Positions 7,651 to 16,256 are shown, counted from the stretch's first letter. The stretch: DNA of 39,826 nucleotides from Mucilaginibacter sp. (GCF_028287845.1 NZ_JAQBOW010000059.1:1-39826); one strand, 5' to 3'. The notes: generated by a model not told the origin, from the sequence alone. Translations and numbers: made by a program.

Positions 7651-9981
7651 ATGAAAAAATTTATATTTCTTGTTTATCTGTTGTTTATCGCGGGCAGCGT
7701 TGTTGCCCAGCAAACACCGGCAATTCAGGGTAAGGTCTTTGATGCTATTACCAAAGAGCCGATACCCGGTGCTACGATAACAGATACCAAATCCAATTCC
7801 ACCACTTCTGATGCCAGTGGAAAATTTAAAATAACAACTGCTGCTCAAACGCTACAGGTAACTTATGTGGGTTATATTAGCCGTACAATTGAAATTAAAG
7901 GTGCAACGCTGGCTATTGCGCTGCAGCCATCCACAACTGAACTGCAAAGAGTGGTGGTGAGCGCCAACCGCACTACAGAAAAAAGAAGCGAAGCGCCTAT
8001 TGCCATCGCGACAATCTCCAAACAAACCATCGAGGATACCAAAGCCCAGCGCCTGGATATGCTGCTGAATAAAATAAGCGGCGTGAATATGGTAAATCTC
8101 GGCAATGAGCAGCACGAGATGAGCATTCGCCAGCCGATGAATACCAACAATTTGTTCTTATACCTGGAAGATGGTATACCTATCCGTACATCTGCCGTAT
8201 TTAACCACAATGCCCTGCTGGAAATGAATATGGCAGCAGTAAAAAATATCGAAGTGATCAAAGGGCCATCCTCGGCCTTATACGGCGCGGAAGCTATTGG
8301 TGGCGTGGTTAACCTGATTACCCAGGCTCCCCCTGCCTATACCTCAGGCTATTTGAGCACACAAATGAACAACCAGGGATATAAACGTGTAGATGGCCAG
8401 ATTGGCACCTCATCCGGTAAATTGGGCTTTATTGTAAGCGGTTATTATGCCAACCAAACCAACGGACCCATACAATACAGCGATTTCCATAAAACCGCGG
8501 TTACCGGTAGACTGGACTACAAAATTGATAAAAACACGATCTGGACAAATAGTACATCCTATATCAATTATTTCAGTGATATGTACGGCAGTTTAGACAG
8601 CACCCATTTTGCCCGTAAAGATTATGCGGCGCAGGCGTTTTTTACTTATCGGAAAGTAACAGCATTGCGGGCCCGGTCAACCATCAGCCATAACTGGACG
8701 GATAGCAGTACTACAAATGCCACTTTTATGTATCGCGACAATTCGGTTATCCAAAACCCATCTTACTCTATTGCTAATTATCGCGTGGGCGGGAAAAGCA
8801 GCAACCCGGTTTCGCCCGATACGGCAACAGGCAATATCAATAACAACTCCTTTAAATCTTACGGGTTGTACCTACAACATGTTCAGAAATTTAAATTCCT
8901 GCAAAGTAAACTGATTGTTGGCACCAGTGCGGAACTTGACCCTCAATCTTATTTCCAGGACTTCATCTGGATCAAAAAGCAAAACCAGGGCGGCGTGGTT
9001 AACTTTGTGAGCTATACCAAAGCTAATCCGGATATGGTGATGGCCAACTACAATACCGTGATAAGTAATTTTGGTTCGTACGTAGATTATGATTTCACTA
9101 TTGCACCCGGCTTACGCATATCCGCGGCTATTCGTTACGATGCATTCCAGTACGCTTTCGTCAATTCCCTGCCCGGGTCAAGTGTTACCGGCGGCCCATC
9201 CACAATTACCAACTACGGCAAGGTGGCCCCTAAATTAGGTTTTACTTATAATTACAGGGGAATAGGTTTTTATGGCACTTACAGTGAAGGCTATGTTCCT
9301 CCTCAAATTACCCAGGTATTCGGTAAAACCACCAACAGTGCCTACCTGTTGCCGCAAACCTTTCATAACTATGAATTAGGCGGATGGCTGTCGTTATTAG
9401 AAAATAAACTATATATAGACTACAGTGCCTATATGATGAAGGGTACTAACGAGATCATTAACGTCAAACTGCCCGATAATACTACTCAACCGCAAAACGC
9501 GGGCGCTACCCGGCATATAGGCCTGGAGTATGGCATCAGTTATCGGCCGGTTGAAGACCTTTATTTCCGCCTAAGCGCTACTAATGCCAACCACACTTTT
9601 GTTAATTACATAGCCAGCGGCGTAAACTATAACGGCAAGGAAATGGCAAACGCACCTCATTTCACAGGCAATGCAGAGGTGGTTTATAAACCGCATTACC
9701 TGCAAGGCTTTCGTATTGGTGTAGAGGAGCAACAAGTAGGTAAATATTATATGGATAACCTGCAACAATACACTTATAACGGATTTAAGCTAACCAATGT
9801 GCGCTTAGGCTACCAGTTGGGCCATGCGGAAGTTTGGCTAAACGCACTGAATGTATTTAACACTTATTATGCAACCTTAGCTACAGCCACTGCTACCACT
9901 GCCGGCGCGGCATCTTATAGCTACAACCTGGGCGATCCCAGAGCATTCACACTTGGCCTGGCTTACCGGTTTGGGAAATAA
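7651..9981 (+). CDS. TonB-dependent outer-membrane receptor, probably for a metal or metal chelate
   Basis: ATG 7651 is chosen because it gives a clean signal peptide (residues 1-20, ending VVAQ); an upstream in-frame ATG at 7612 would add 13 non-signal residues. The 776-residue protein has a carboxypeptidase-D-like regulatory domain (about 25-92), a TonB-box-like VVVSANR (101-107), a plug (about 112-227, with the EVIKGPSSALYGAEAIGGVVN block) and a barrel to the end. A His-Glu-Met triplet in the plug (155-157) could touch a metal, but this is speculation. There is no SusD gene, and the partners are a Cys-rich small protein and a PepSY protein, which points to metal or siderophore rather than glycan uptake. 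The gene looks richer in G+C than its flanks (by eye). Confidence 0.88.
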   Translation: MKKFIFLVYLLFIAGSVVAQQTPAIQGKVFDAITKEPIPGATITDTKSNSTTSDASGKFKITTAAQTLQVTYVGYISRTIEIKGATLAIALQPSTTELQRVVVSANRTTEKRSEAPIAIATISKQTIEDTKAQRLDMLLNKISGVNMVNLGNEQHEMSIRQPMNTNNLFLYLEDGIPIRTSAVFNHNALLEMNMAAVKNIEVIKGPSSALYGAEAIGGVVNLITQAPPAYTSGYLSTQMNNQGYKRVDGQIGTSSGKLGFIVSGYYANQTNGPIQYSDFHKTAVTGRLDYKIDKNTIWTNSTSYINYFSDMYGSLDSTHFARKDYAAQAFFTYRKVTALRARSTISHNWTDSSTTNATFMYRDNSVIQNPSYSIANYRVGGKSSNPVSPDTATGNINNNSFKSYGLYLQHVQKFKFLQSKLIVGTSAELDPQSYFQDFIWIKKQNQGGVVNFVSYTKANPDMVMANYNTVISNFGSYVDYDFTIAPGLRISAAIRYDAFQYAFVNSLPGSSVTGGPSTITNYGKVAPKLGFTYNYRGIGFYGTYSEGYVPPQITQVFGKTTNSAYLLPQTFHNYELGGWLSLLENKLYIDYSAYMMKGTNEIINVKLPDNTTQPQNAGATRHIGLEYGISYRPVEDLYFRLSATNANHTFVNYIASGVNYNGKEMANAPHFTGNAEVVYKPHYLQGFRIGVEEQQVGKYYMDNLQQYTYNGFKLTNVRLGYQLGHAEVWLNALNVFNTYYATLATATATTAGAASYSYNLGDPRAFTLGLAYRFGK

Positions 9982-9995
9982 TTAACAACAAGACC

Positions 9996-11588
9996 ATGAT
10001 TAGAAAAAATATTTACAAATGGCACCGCACCTGTTCGCTTATCATTGCGATACCCGTGCTGCTATGGGCTACCAGCGGGTTCATGCACCCCATCATGACC
10101 AACCTGCGCCCTGCAGTGCGGTCGCAAAGCATTCTAACGGAAACGATAGATAGCAATAAGGTAAACCTATCATTACAGCAGGTATTAAATCAAAATAAAA
10201 TTGACAGCATTTACGGCGCCCGGCTGGTGCATATTGATACCAATTGGTTTTACCAGGTGAAAACCAGCCGGAATTACGGACTACAATACCTCAGCGCTAA
10301 AACCGGGAATATCCTGGCTAAAGGAGACTGGCTGTACGCGCAGTATATTGCCCGCCTGTTTTTAGAGGGCGCTCCAAAAAGTGCTAAAAACAAAATACCG
10401 CAAATGGAGATGCCTGTGGGTATGCCGATTGGCGGCGCGATGGATTGCTGCGGAGAAGCGGCCAATACAGTATTGAACAACAAAACAGGAGCGCCCATAG
10501 AAAGCGCTTCTTTGATTACCGGTTTCGATAAAGAATACAAAAGTATTTATTGCCTGTTGCCTGTTTACAAGGTCGCTTTTAAGAGAGCGGACAATATCCG
10601 GCTCTATGTTGAAACCGGACAGGACCGTTTTGCAGTGGCCGTGGATAAAAATCGGGCGGCATTTACTACTTTTTTTGACCTGGTACATACCTGGGGCTGG
10701 ATAAACTTTTTAGGTAAAGGACGGATATTGGTAGAAATGTTTTTTGCTGGATTTGGCTTTTTGACTGCCCTGATGGGTATTTATATCTTCTTCGCTACAA
10801 AAAGCAAAAAAATAAAGGGAAACCCACTGGTGAAAGCCCGGCGAAATCACCGCTATACAGCCATTGTAGCTTCCGTTTTTACGCTGATGTTTACGTTCAG
10901 CGGTTGTTATCATGCATTTTCCAAATTAAAAGGAGAAGAAAAAGAAATAAAATCTGTGCAACATGGCTTTGCGGTTTCGGCTATTCATTGTGATCTGAAC
11001 AAACTGCATGCTATCGTGAAAAAGCCGATAACCAATATCGGCCTGGTACAACTAAACGGAAAGGCTTACTGGCAGGTGTATCTAGCCACAAGCAAAAAAA
11101 GCCATAAAAGAAAGGACCTAATGAAAGATATGAGTGCGGATACCGCGGTGGTAGCTTATGTTAATGCCAGCGATTATTCGGTATTGCCCGATGGCGACGA
11201 ACTGTATGCGAAAAGCTTAGCCAACCAATTGAGTGGCACTAATCCCGATAAAATTGTTTCTACCGAGCTGATCACCAAATTTACAGACGAATACAACTTC
11301 ACCGACAAACGATTACCAGTATGGAAAATCAATTACCCATTCAATCATAAAGAACGCCTGTATATAGAAACGTCAACCGGCGTGCTGGCGAAGAACACCA
11401 ATGATGTGGAACTATATGAGGGATATAGTTTTGCTCTGTTTCACAAACATCATTACATGGATTTCGCCGGAAAAACTACAAGAGATATAAGTACACTAGT
11501 TGGGGCCGGACTTCAAATTTTGATGGTCACCATTGGATTGATATTTTACTTCTGGTGGAGAAAGCGGAAAGTAAAAACAACCGCTTAA
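9996..11588 (+). CDS. PepSY-associated TM protein (iron/metal-uptake type)
   Basis: The 530-residue membrane protein opens with 'KWHRTCSLIIAIPVLLWATSGF' type sequence, the usual first helix of PepSY_TM proteins, which form dimetal- or heme-linked reductase-like membrane proteins near siderophore receptors. Helices are seen at about 13-30, 243-267, 284-303 and 505-524, with PepSY-like periplasmic segments between. A Met-rich stretch with a Cys pair, MEMPVGMPIGGAMDCC, occurs near residues 134-149 and could bind a soft metal such as Cu(I) or take part in redox. It starts 14 bp after the receptor, so the two are cotranscribed. Reduction or release of an imported metal complex is an inference. Confidence 0.82.
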   Translation: MIRKNIYKWHRTCSLIIAIPVLLWATSGFMHPIMTNLRPAVRSQSILTETIDSNKVNLSLQQVLNQNKIDSIYGARLVHIDTNWFYQVKTSRNYGLQYLSAKTGNILAKGDWLYAQYIARLFLEGAPKSAKNKIPQMEMPVGMPIGGAMDCCGEAANTVLNNKTGAPIESASLITGFDKEYKSIYCLLPVYKVAFKRADNIRLYVETGQDRFAVAVDKNRAAFTTFFDLVHTWGWINFLGKGRILVEMFFAGFGFLTALMGIYIFFATKSKKIKGNPLVKARRNHRYTAIVASVFTLMFTFSGCYHAFSKLKGEEKEIKSVQHGFAVSAIHCDLNKLHAIVKKPITNIGLVQLNGKAYWQVYLATSKKSHKRKDLMKDMSADTAVVAYVNASDYSVLPDGDELYAKSLANQLSGTNPDKIVSTELITKFTDEYNFTDKRLPVWKINYPFNHKERLYIETSTGVLAKNTNDVELYEGYSFALFHKHHYMDFAGKTTRDISTLVGAGLQILMVTIGLIFYFWWRKRKVKTTA

Positions 11589-11617
11589 AAACCTCATCAA
11601 CAACTAATTTTAAATTT

Positions 11618-11637
11618 GACAACTTTTAAAAGTTGTC
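11618..11637. terminator. Perfect 20-bp hairpin after the PepSY gene (possible terminator)
   Basis: GACAACTTTT / AAAAGTTGTC is a perfect inverted repeat 29 bp after the stop codon. It lacks a proper T tract (GAATCTTT follows), so termination is only likely; it may also be a dispersed hairpin repeat. Confidence 0.5.
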
Positions 11638-11693
11638 GAATCTTTAAGCCTTTAATTTTACGTTGGCGTTACGCTCAATTCTTGAGCTTGAGG

Positions 11694-11701
11694 TAAATTT
11701 G
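11694..11701 (+). promoter_or_regulatory. -7 element (TAAATTTG) right before the DsbA-family gene
   Basis: TAAATTTG matches TAnnTTTG and ends only 4 bp before ATG 11706, so the transcript is probably leaderless or nearly so. No good -33 TTTG was found at the usual distance. Confidence 0.55.
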
Positions 11702-11705
11702 CAGC

Positions 11706-12407
11706 ATGAAAATACAGATCTGGAGTGACGTAATGTGCCCGTTTTGCTACATTGGCAAACGCAGGTTCGAGGATGCCTTACAACAATTTGAGCATAAAGA
11801 CGAGGTGGAAATAGAATGGAAAAGCTTCCAGCTTAATCCTGATTTAAAGACTGACCCTAACCTGAATATCACCCAATATTTAGCCGATATTAAAGGCTGG
11901 ACATTTGAATACGCCCAACAATTGAACGACCAGGTGACCGAAATGGCTGCCGAAGTTGGTTTAACTTATAATTTTGACAAAGCGGTTGTAGCCAATAGTT
12001 TCGACGCGCATCGTTTTGCACACCTGGCCAAGCAAAATGGTTTAGGCGACGAGGCCGAAGAAACCTTATTTAAGGCATACTTTACCGAAGGCAAAAATAT
12101 TGCCGACCATGATACATTAGCAGAATTAGGTGAATCAATAGGTTTGGACAAAGCTGAAGTTGAGCATACTTTGGCCGGAAACAAATACGCCATTAATGTG
12201 CAACAAGACATAGCACAGGCCCAACAATTAGGTATACACGGTGTGCCGTTTTTTGTGATGGATAATAAATTTGGCGTATCGGGCGCGCAGGCTGTGCCGG
12301 TATTTTTGCAAACTTTAGAGAAATCATACAGCGAATGGGCAACCAATAAACAACCAAAGCTTGATGTTATTGAGGGTGATAGTTGCGAAGTTGGCGGAGA
12401 TTGTTAA
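11706..12407 (+). CDS. DsbA-family oxidoreductase, FrnE-like
   Basis: The 233-residue cytoplasmic protein begins MKIQIWSDVMCPFCYIGKRRF: a thioredoxin-fold strand followed by a C11-P-F-C14 active site and no signal peptide. The middle helical insertion (about 60-170) and the cis-Pro region in IHGVPFFVMDNKFGVSGAQ are typical of the FrnE / polyketide-type DsbA subfamily (thiol-disulfide oxidoreductase or isomerase). Two extra cysteines lie in the tail (SCEVGGDC), a possible second redox or metal site. The stop codon overlaps that of the convergent gene at 12404 by two bases within TTAA. Confidence 0.9.
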   Translation: MKIQIWSDVMCPFCYIGKRRFEDALQQFEHKDEVEIEWKSFQLNPDLKTDPNLNITQYLADIKGWTFEYAQQLNDQVTEMAAEVGLTYNFDKAVVANSFDAHRFAHLAKQNGLGDEAEETLFKAYFTEGKNIADHDTLAELGESIGLDKAEVEHTLAGNKYAINVQQDIAQAQQLGIHGVPFFVMDNKFGVSGAQAVPVFLQTLEKSYSEWATNKQPKLDVIEGDSCEVGGDC

Positions 12408-12679
12408 TTGCTATCATCGTTTAAATCTTCTTCATGCGGGTTCAGAATATATTCAAAGCTTTCATATCCGTTGTGAAAATGAAATTTAACACGTGATTTT
12501 GGCACATCAATATCCAGCGACATTGCACCCAGGGTTTCCGGCAGGCTATCTCTTATCAGTTTTAAATCGGTAACATGCGGCATTTCTATATAAATTCCAT
12601 CTTCTAAAGCTTTAATTTCCCATCCCGGCAGGTTGGCGCTGTGCAAAAGGTCCAGCCATTTTTGTTGGTATGCGTTCAT
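12404..12679 (-). CDS. Small acidic hypothetical protein
   Basis: The 91-residue cytoplasmic protein starts MNAYQQKWLDLLHSANLPGW and ends in an acidic tail (HEEDLNDDSN). It alternates beta strands and one helix, with no signal, membrane segment or recognised motif. It converges on the DsbA-family gene and the two stop codons overlap, so no room is left for a terminator between them. Codon use and lack of a rival frame support a real gene; function is unknown. Confidence 0.6.
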   Translation of the reverse strand: MNAYQQKWLDLLHSANLPGWEIKALEDGIYIEMPHVTDLKLIRDSLPETLGAMSLDIDVPKSRVKFHFHNGYESFEYILNPHEEDLNDDSN

Positions 12680-12775
12680 ATATATTATCCTTTATGCAAT
12701 AAAAAGGATTAAACGCGACAAATGGTTTTATTATGACTATACTATTATTTTACTTTATCGTAACACAAACAAGTA

Positions 12776-12783
12776 TACCTTTG
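12776..12783 (+). promoter_or_regulatory. Upstream -7 element (TACCTTTG), possible second mla promoter
   Basis: TACCTTTG matches TAnnTTTG and lies in front of CTTTGTCAAACAAAG (12779-12793), a 6-bp stem with a 3-bp loop. A 24-codon ORF from ATG 12798 to TAA 12870-12872 follows; it may be a chance ORF or a leader. Confidence 0.4.
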
Positions 12784-12872
12784 TCAAACAAAGCATAATG
12801 TTAATATTTAAGCAGATATCAAACAATATTAATAAGTTTTGTAGAATATATCAGCAATATCTTGTAAAGTAA

Positions 12873-12880
12873 TACCTTTG
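12873..12880 (+). promoter_or_regulatory. -7 element (TACCTTTG) that decides the mlaE start
   Basis: TACCTTTG contains the TTG codon (12878) that would be the longest start of mlaE. Because it lies in the promoter core, ATG 12890 is the better start. Confidence 0.55.
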
Positions 12881-12889
12881 CCATTATTA

Positions 12890-13696
12890 ATGGATACTAA
12901 AAACAGCACAACTCTTCAACTTAAAAAAAAAGCCAAACCCCGTAAAAGGATCATAAACTTTTTTGTAAGTCTTTATGATATAAACAAATTCATCATCCGG
13001 TTTTTCAAGGAGGCTTTTGTGCCGCCTTTTGAGTTTAAAGAAATTGTACGCCAATGTTATGAAGTAGGTGTACGCTCATTTACCTTAATATCATTAACAG
13101 GTTTTATTGTAGGTTTAATATTTACCAAACAATCGCGCCCATCATTGGGTCAGTTTGGCGCTACATCATGGCTGCCATCATTAGTATCAATAGCTATAAT
13201 GCGCGCACTTGCTCCATTGGTAACTGCATTAATAGCCGCGGGCAAGGTAGGCTCAAGTATTGGTGCCGAGTTGGGCTCAATGCGCGTTACCGAGCAAATT
13301 GATGCCATGGAAGTATCGGGGACCAAACCGTTTAAATTTTTGGTCTGTACCCGTGTTCTGGCTACCACATTAACAATTCCCATTTTGGCTACTTATACTG
13401 CGTTTATAGCCTTATTGGGTGGTTATGTAAACGTAGCAACTAACGAAGGAACCACCTACAGCACCTTCATGCAGCAGGTTTTTGACCCACTTACATTTGT
13501 TGATTTTACAGCATCGCTCATAAAATCAATTGTATTTGGTTTTACCATAGGCATTGTGGGTTGTTACCAGGGTTATAATTCATCAAAGGGTACCGAAGGT
13601 GTTGGTAAAGCTGCCAATGGTGCCGTGGTAACTGCCATGTTTTTAATATTTGTAGAAGAGATTGTTATTGTACAAATAAGCAGCTGGTTTCGTTAA
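12890..13696 (+). CDS. mlaE: MlaE-type ABC transporter permease (phospholipid transport)
   Basis: The 268-residue permease starts at ATG 12890, since an upstream TTG lies in the -7 element. It has an N-terminal amphipathic segment, hydrophobic helices at about 60-80, 95-118, 150-180, 205-225 and 235-260, and the MlaE hallmarks 'APLVTALIAAGKVGSSIGAELGSMRVTEQIDAMEV' (about 108-142, quoted here only in outline: the EQIDAMEV coupling segment). It forms the membrane channel of the MlaFEDB-type complex, which moves phospholipids between inner and outer membranes. MlaF follows 8 bp later and MlaD next. Confidence 0.92.
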   Translation: MDTKNSTTLQLKKKAKPRKRIINFFVSLYDINKFIIRFFKEAFVPPFEFKEIVRQCYEVGVRSFTLISLTGFIVGLIFTKQSRPSLGQFGATSWLPSLVSIAIMRALAPLVTALIAAGKVGSSIGAELGSMRVTEQIDAMEVSGTKPFKFLVCTRVLATTLTIPILATYTAFIALLGGYVNVATNEGTTYSTFMQQVFDPLTFVDFTASLIKSIVFGFTIGIVGCYQGYNSSKGTEGVGKAANGAVVTAMFLIFVEEIVIVQISSWFR

Positions 13697-13704
13697 TAAA
13701 AATT

Positions 13705-14478
13705 ATGCATAAAGCAAAAGTACCAATAGACTATAATAACGCGGTAATTACTATTAAAGGATTGCAAAAATCTTTTGAGGAAAATGCAGTTTTGTGCGGT
13801 ATTGACCTGGAGCTTTACCAGGGAGAAAATTTAGTGGTGCTGGGCCGGTCTGGTACGGGTAAATCAGTGCTGATAAAAGTTATATCGGGCCTGTTGCAGG
13901 CTGATCAGGGTCAGATAAAAGTACTTGGGCAGGATATTAATACCATAACTGACAAGCAATTGCAGGAACTGCGCATACGCATTGGCTTTTCGTTCCAAAA
14001 CAGCGCGTTATATGATAGTATGACAGTGCGTAAGAACCTGGAGTTTCCGCTGGTGCGTAATCGCAGAAACTTAACACAAAAAGAAGTAGATAAAGCCGTT
14101 GAAACCGTATTGGAAGCAGTTGGCCTGAGCAAAACCATTAACCAGATGCCGTCTGAACTTTCGGGCGGGCAGCGCAAACGTATTGGCATTGCCCGTACAC
14201 TGATATTGAACCCGGAAATTATGTTGTATGACGAGCCAACAGCCGGGCTTGACCCCATTACCTGCATTGAAATTAATGAGCTGATAAATGAGGTTCAGGA
14301 GCGTTATCATACATCATCCATCATTATTACGCATGATCTTACCTGTGCCAAACAAACCGGCGACAGGATAGCGATGCTGCTGGATGGCCAGTTTCAACGC
14401 CAGGGAAGTTTTGAGGAAGTATTTGATACAAAGGACGAAAGGGTAAAACCATTTTTTGATTACAATTTTATACAATAG
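13705..14478 (+). CDS. mlaF: MlaF-type ABC transporter ATP-binding protein
   Basis: The 257-residue ATPase has Walker A GRSGTGKS (47-54), Q-loop near 98, signature LSGGQRK (152-158), Walker B IMLYDE (172-177) and the switch His in IIITHDLT. It energises lipid transport with MlaE and MlaD on either side. It starts at ATG 13705, 8 bp after mlaE, and ends 15 bp before mlaD. Length is normal. No MlaB (STAS) gene is seen nearby. Confidence 0.93.
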   Translation: MHKAKVPIDYNNAVITIKGLQKSFEENAVLCGIDLELYQGENLVVLGRSGTGKSVLIKVISGLLQADQGQIKVLGQDINTITDKQLQELRIRIGFSFQNSALYDSMTVRKNLEFPLVRNRRNLTQKEVDKAVETVLEAVGLSKTINQMPSELSGGQRKRIGIARTLILNPEIMLYDEPTAGLDPITCIEINELINEVQERYHTSSIIITHDLTCAKQTGDRIAMLLDGQFQRQGSFEEVFDTKDERVKPFFDYNFIQ

Positions 14479-14493
14479 ATTTACATAGAATAT

Positions 14494-15492
14494 ATGAATT
14501 CATCAGATAACAAACGTGCAATAACGGTGGGGCTGTTTTTAGCCCTGGGATTGATTGTATTTATTGTTGGCGTTTTCACTTTGGGCAGCCAGTCTAAAAC
14601 CTTTGCAAAGAGCATTCACATTAGCGCGGTGTTTGATGATGTATCCGGGTTAAAAACCGGCAACAGCGTTTGGTTCTCGGGTGTTAAGGTAGGCAGTATC
14701 AGTAAAATTCGCTTTATAGGGCCATCACGTGTTGATGTGCGTATGAGTATTGATGAAAGTACACAGCAATACGTGCATCGCAATGCAGGTGTACACATCG
14801 GATCTGACGGGCTTATAGGTAATAAAATTATAGTAATTGACGGCGGTAGTCCGCAGGCACCTATTGTGCAGGATGGTGATGTTTTACAAACCGAAAAAGT
14901 AACATCAACTGATGATATGCTGAAGGTATTACAGCAAAACAATCAAAATTTACTATCCATAACCGGCGATTTTAAATTATTGAGCCGCAAAATATTACAA
15001 GGCAAAGGCACCGTAGGTACTTTAATGGCCGATAGTATGATGGCTGTACAATTACGTAACTCTATGCGTAATTTTGAAAAAACCAGCGCCAGCACTGCCC
15101 GTTTGGCAGATCAGCTGGAACATTTTAGCGCTAAAATGAATGTTAAAGGTGGCCTTGCTGATAAGCTGCTTACAGATACAGCAACCTTTAGTCAAATTAA
15201 ATCAGCAGCAAACCAGTTTCATCAGGCGGCGGTTAATGGGGCTGCGGCCACTGATAATTTGAGGAAAGCTACTGATAAATTTAACCGCACAGATAATGCT
15301 ATCGGCGTTTTATTGAATGATCCTAAATCTGCGGCACAATTGCAAAGCACTATAGATAATCTTCAAAAAAGTTCTGTTAAGGCAAATGAGGACCTGGAAG
15401 CGTTGCAACATAACTTTTTACTTAAAGGATTCTTTACAAAGAAGGCAAAAGCTAAAGCGGATAGTTTAAAAAAGGCAGGCCAACAAAATTAA
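14494..15492 (+). CDS. mlaD: MlaD-type MCE-domain protein (phospholipid-binding)
   Basis: The 332-residue protein has one N-terminal helix (about 10-29) and an MCE domain (about 38-116), with the typical 'VSGLKTGNSVWFSGVKVGSI' segment. A long helical or coiled-coil tail (about 140-310) has Thr/Ala/Gln-rich repeats. MCE rings hold the lipid between permease and acceptor. The tail could span the periplasm, as in long MCE proteins of other bacteria. The Lys-rich end (KKAKAKADSLKKAG) is unexplained. Confidence 0.9.
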   Translation: MNSSDNKRAITVGLFLALGLIVFIVGVFTLGSQSKTFAKSIHISAVFDDVSGLKTGNSVWFSGVKVGSISKIRFIGPSRVDVRMSIDESTQQYVHRNAGVHIGSDGLIGNKIIVIDGGSPQAPIVQDGDVLQTEKVTSTDDMLKVLQQNNQNLLSITGDFKLLSRKILQGKGTVGTLMADSMMAVQLRNSMRNFEKTSASTARLADQLEHFSAKMNVKGGLADKLLTDTATFSQIKSAANQFHQAAVNGAAATDNLRKATDKFNRTDNAIGVLLNDPKSAAQLQSTIDNLQKSSVKANEDLEALQHNFLLKGFFTKKAKAKADSLKKAGQQN

Positions 15493-15493
15493 T

Positions 15494-15520
15494 TGTCATT
15501 TTGAACAACGGTGAGAAATC
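15494..15520. repeat. Degenerate copy of a GTCATTT...GAGAAATC extragenic element
   Basis: TGTCATTTTGAAC and GTGAGAAATC occur 5 bp apart right after mlaD. The words resemble the extragenic GTCATTTCGAnnnAnnGAGAAATC element that I know from Bacteroidota genomes. A single weak copy; the name is from recall. Confidence 0.35.
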
Positions 15521-15566
15521 AGGCAACAGCCATAAACATTTTCTATTTTTCATGGTTTTATAAATA

Positions 15567-15585
15567 CAGGCTATACTATAGCCTG
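15567..15585. promoter_or_regulatory. Palindrome CAGGCTATA-C-TATAGCCTG before a small ORF
   Basis: A 9-bp perfect inverted repeat with a one-base centre, 20 bp before the ATG at 15606. No T tract follows, so it is more likely an operator or hairpin than a terminator. Confidence 0.45.
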
Positions 15586-15605
15586 CAACATTAAATTACC
15601 AGATC

Positions 15606-15764
15606 ATGAAAACCGTGGCTCAATCCAGATTAGATAAAAAAAACATCGGCACAAAAAAAACTTCACTTCACGAAGAGATAAAAACCGATGTACCTTTAAG
15701 TGAGAAAGACGAAGTAAAAAAGGCTGAAAAAAAACTGGGCGATTCGCAAAAAAAGAATGGCTGA
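15606..15764 (+). CDS. Small lysine-rich charged protein, 52 residues
   Basis: From ATG 15606 to TGA 15762-15764 the frame encodes 52 residues with 16 lysines and many acidic residues (KTSLHEEIKTDVPLSEKDEV, KKAEKKLGDSQKK). It is too hydrophilic for a membrane protein and is probably disordered or one helix. There is no clear family. The frame is open only over this short span, so a chance ORF cannot be excluded, but it begins with a purine-rich region and follows a palindrome. Expression data would settle it. Confidence 0.4.
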   Translation: MKTVAQSRLDKKNIGTKKTSLHEEIKTDVPLSEKDEVKKAEKKLGDSQKKNG

Positions 15765-15806
15765 TACGGTTGTTTATTCCTAATTTCGGGGTAAAGCGAT
15801 ATCACT

Positions 15807-16196
15807 ATGTCAAAAAACATCCAGCTACTAATACTTTTTTCACTATTTTTAGTTTCCTGTAAACCCTCTGTAAAACCCAAAGACCTGTATGGCAAATGGA
15901 AATACATAAGGGTACAAAATCCTAATCCGCCGGATAGTGTAAATGCCATGACCTTAAGAGAACAGGCGCCATACATTGAATTCACTACAAAAGATAGCCT
16001 TATAATTTACTGGGGTGGCAAAGTATTATCACATGGCACGTTCAGGGTGGACGGGCGCAATATCATAGTAAAAGAAATATTAGCAGATAGAAAGACAAGG
16101 GAATTTCCATTTTATGTAGAAGATTTGACAGACAAACAATTAATATTTTCGACCAAAGGAACGGATGGATCTGAGGTGACGGCGGTTAAAGAATAG
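15807..16196 (+). CDS. Small lipoprotein with lipocalin-like fold
   Basis: The 129-residue protein has a lipoprotein signal peptide with the lipobox LVSC (Cys18). The mature part starts 'KPKDLYGKWKYIRVQNPNPPD' (lipocalin-like 'GKW' start), then predicted beta strands to the C-terminus (YIEFTTKDSLIIYW). Such Bacteroidota lipoproteins are usually of unknown function and sit at the outer membrane. A -7-like element TAATTTCG lies at about 15780-15787. The gene converges with the toxin gene at 16287. Confidence 0.72.
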   Translation: MSKNIQLLILFSLFLVSCKPSVKPKDLYGKWKYIRVQNPNPPDSVNAMTLREQAPYIEFTTKDSLIIYWGGKVLSHGTFRVDGRNIIVKEILADRKTREFPFYVEDLTDKQLIFSTKGTDGSEVTAVKE

Positions 16197-16217
16197 GCCG
16201 TTTTGCATGGCAGTTTT

Positions 16218-16256
16218 TGTAATTTTTCTTTTTGATGGTTCTTCGTCACTTTTGGT
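16218..16256. repeat. Left inverted-repeat arm of the toxin-antitoxin cassette
   Basis: The arm joins TGTAATTTTTC (16218-16228) to a 22-bp block at 16235-16256 (ATGGTTCTTCGTCACT then TTTGGT). Its mirror copy is at 16988-17027. The 22-bp block matches its partner at 21 of 22 positions. Confidence 0.7.

Noticed and set aside
12633..12872. 79-residue plus-strand frame
   Set aside because: It overlaps the minus-strand gene and runs through AT-rich promoter DNA with no family signal; only its last 24 codons might be a leader.
12878..12889. TTG start for mlaE
   Set aside because: The TTG lies in the -7 element TACCTTTG; ATG 12890 is used instead.
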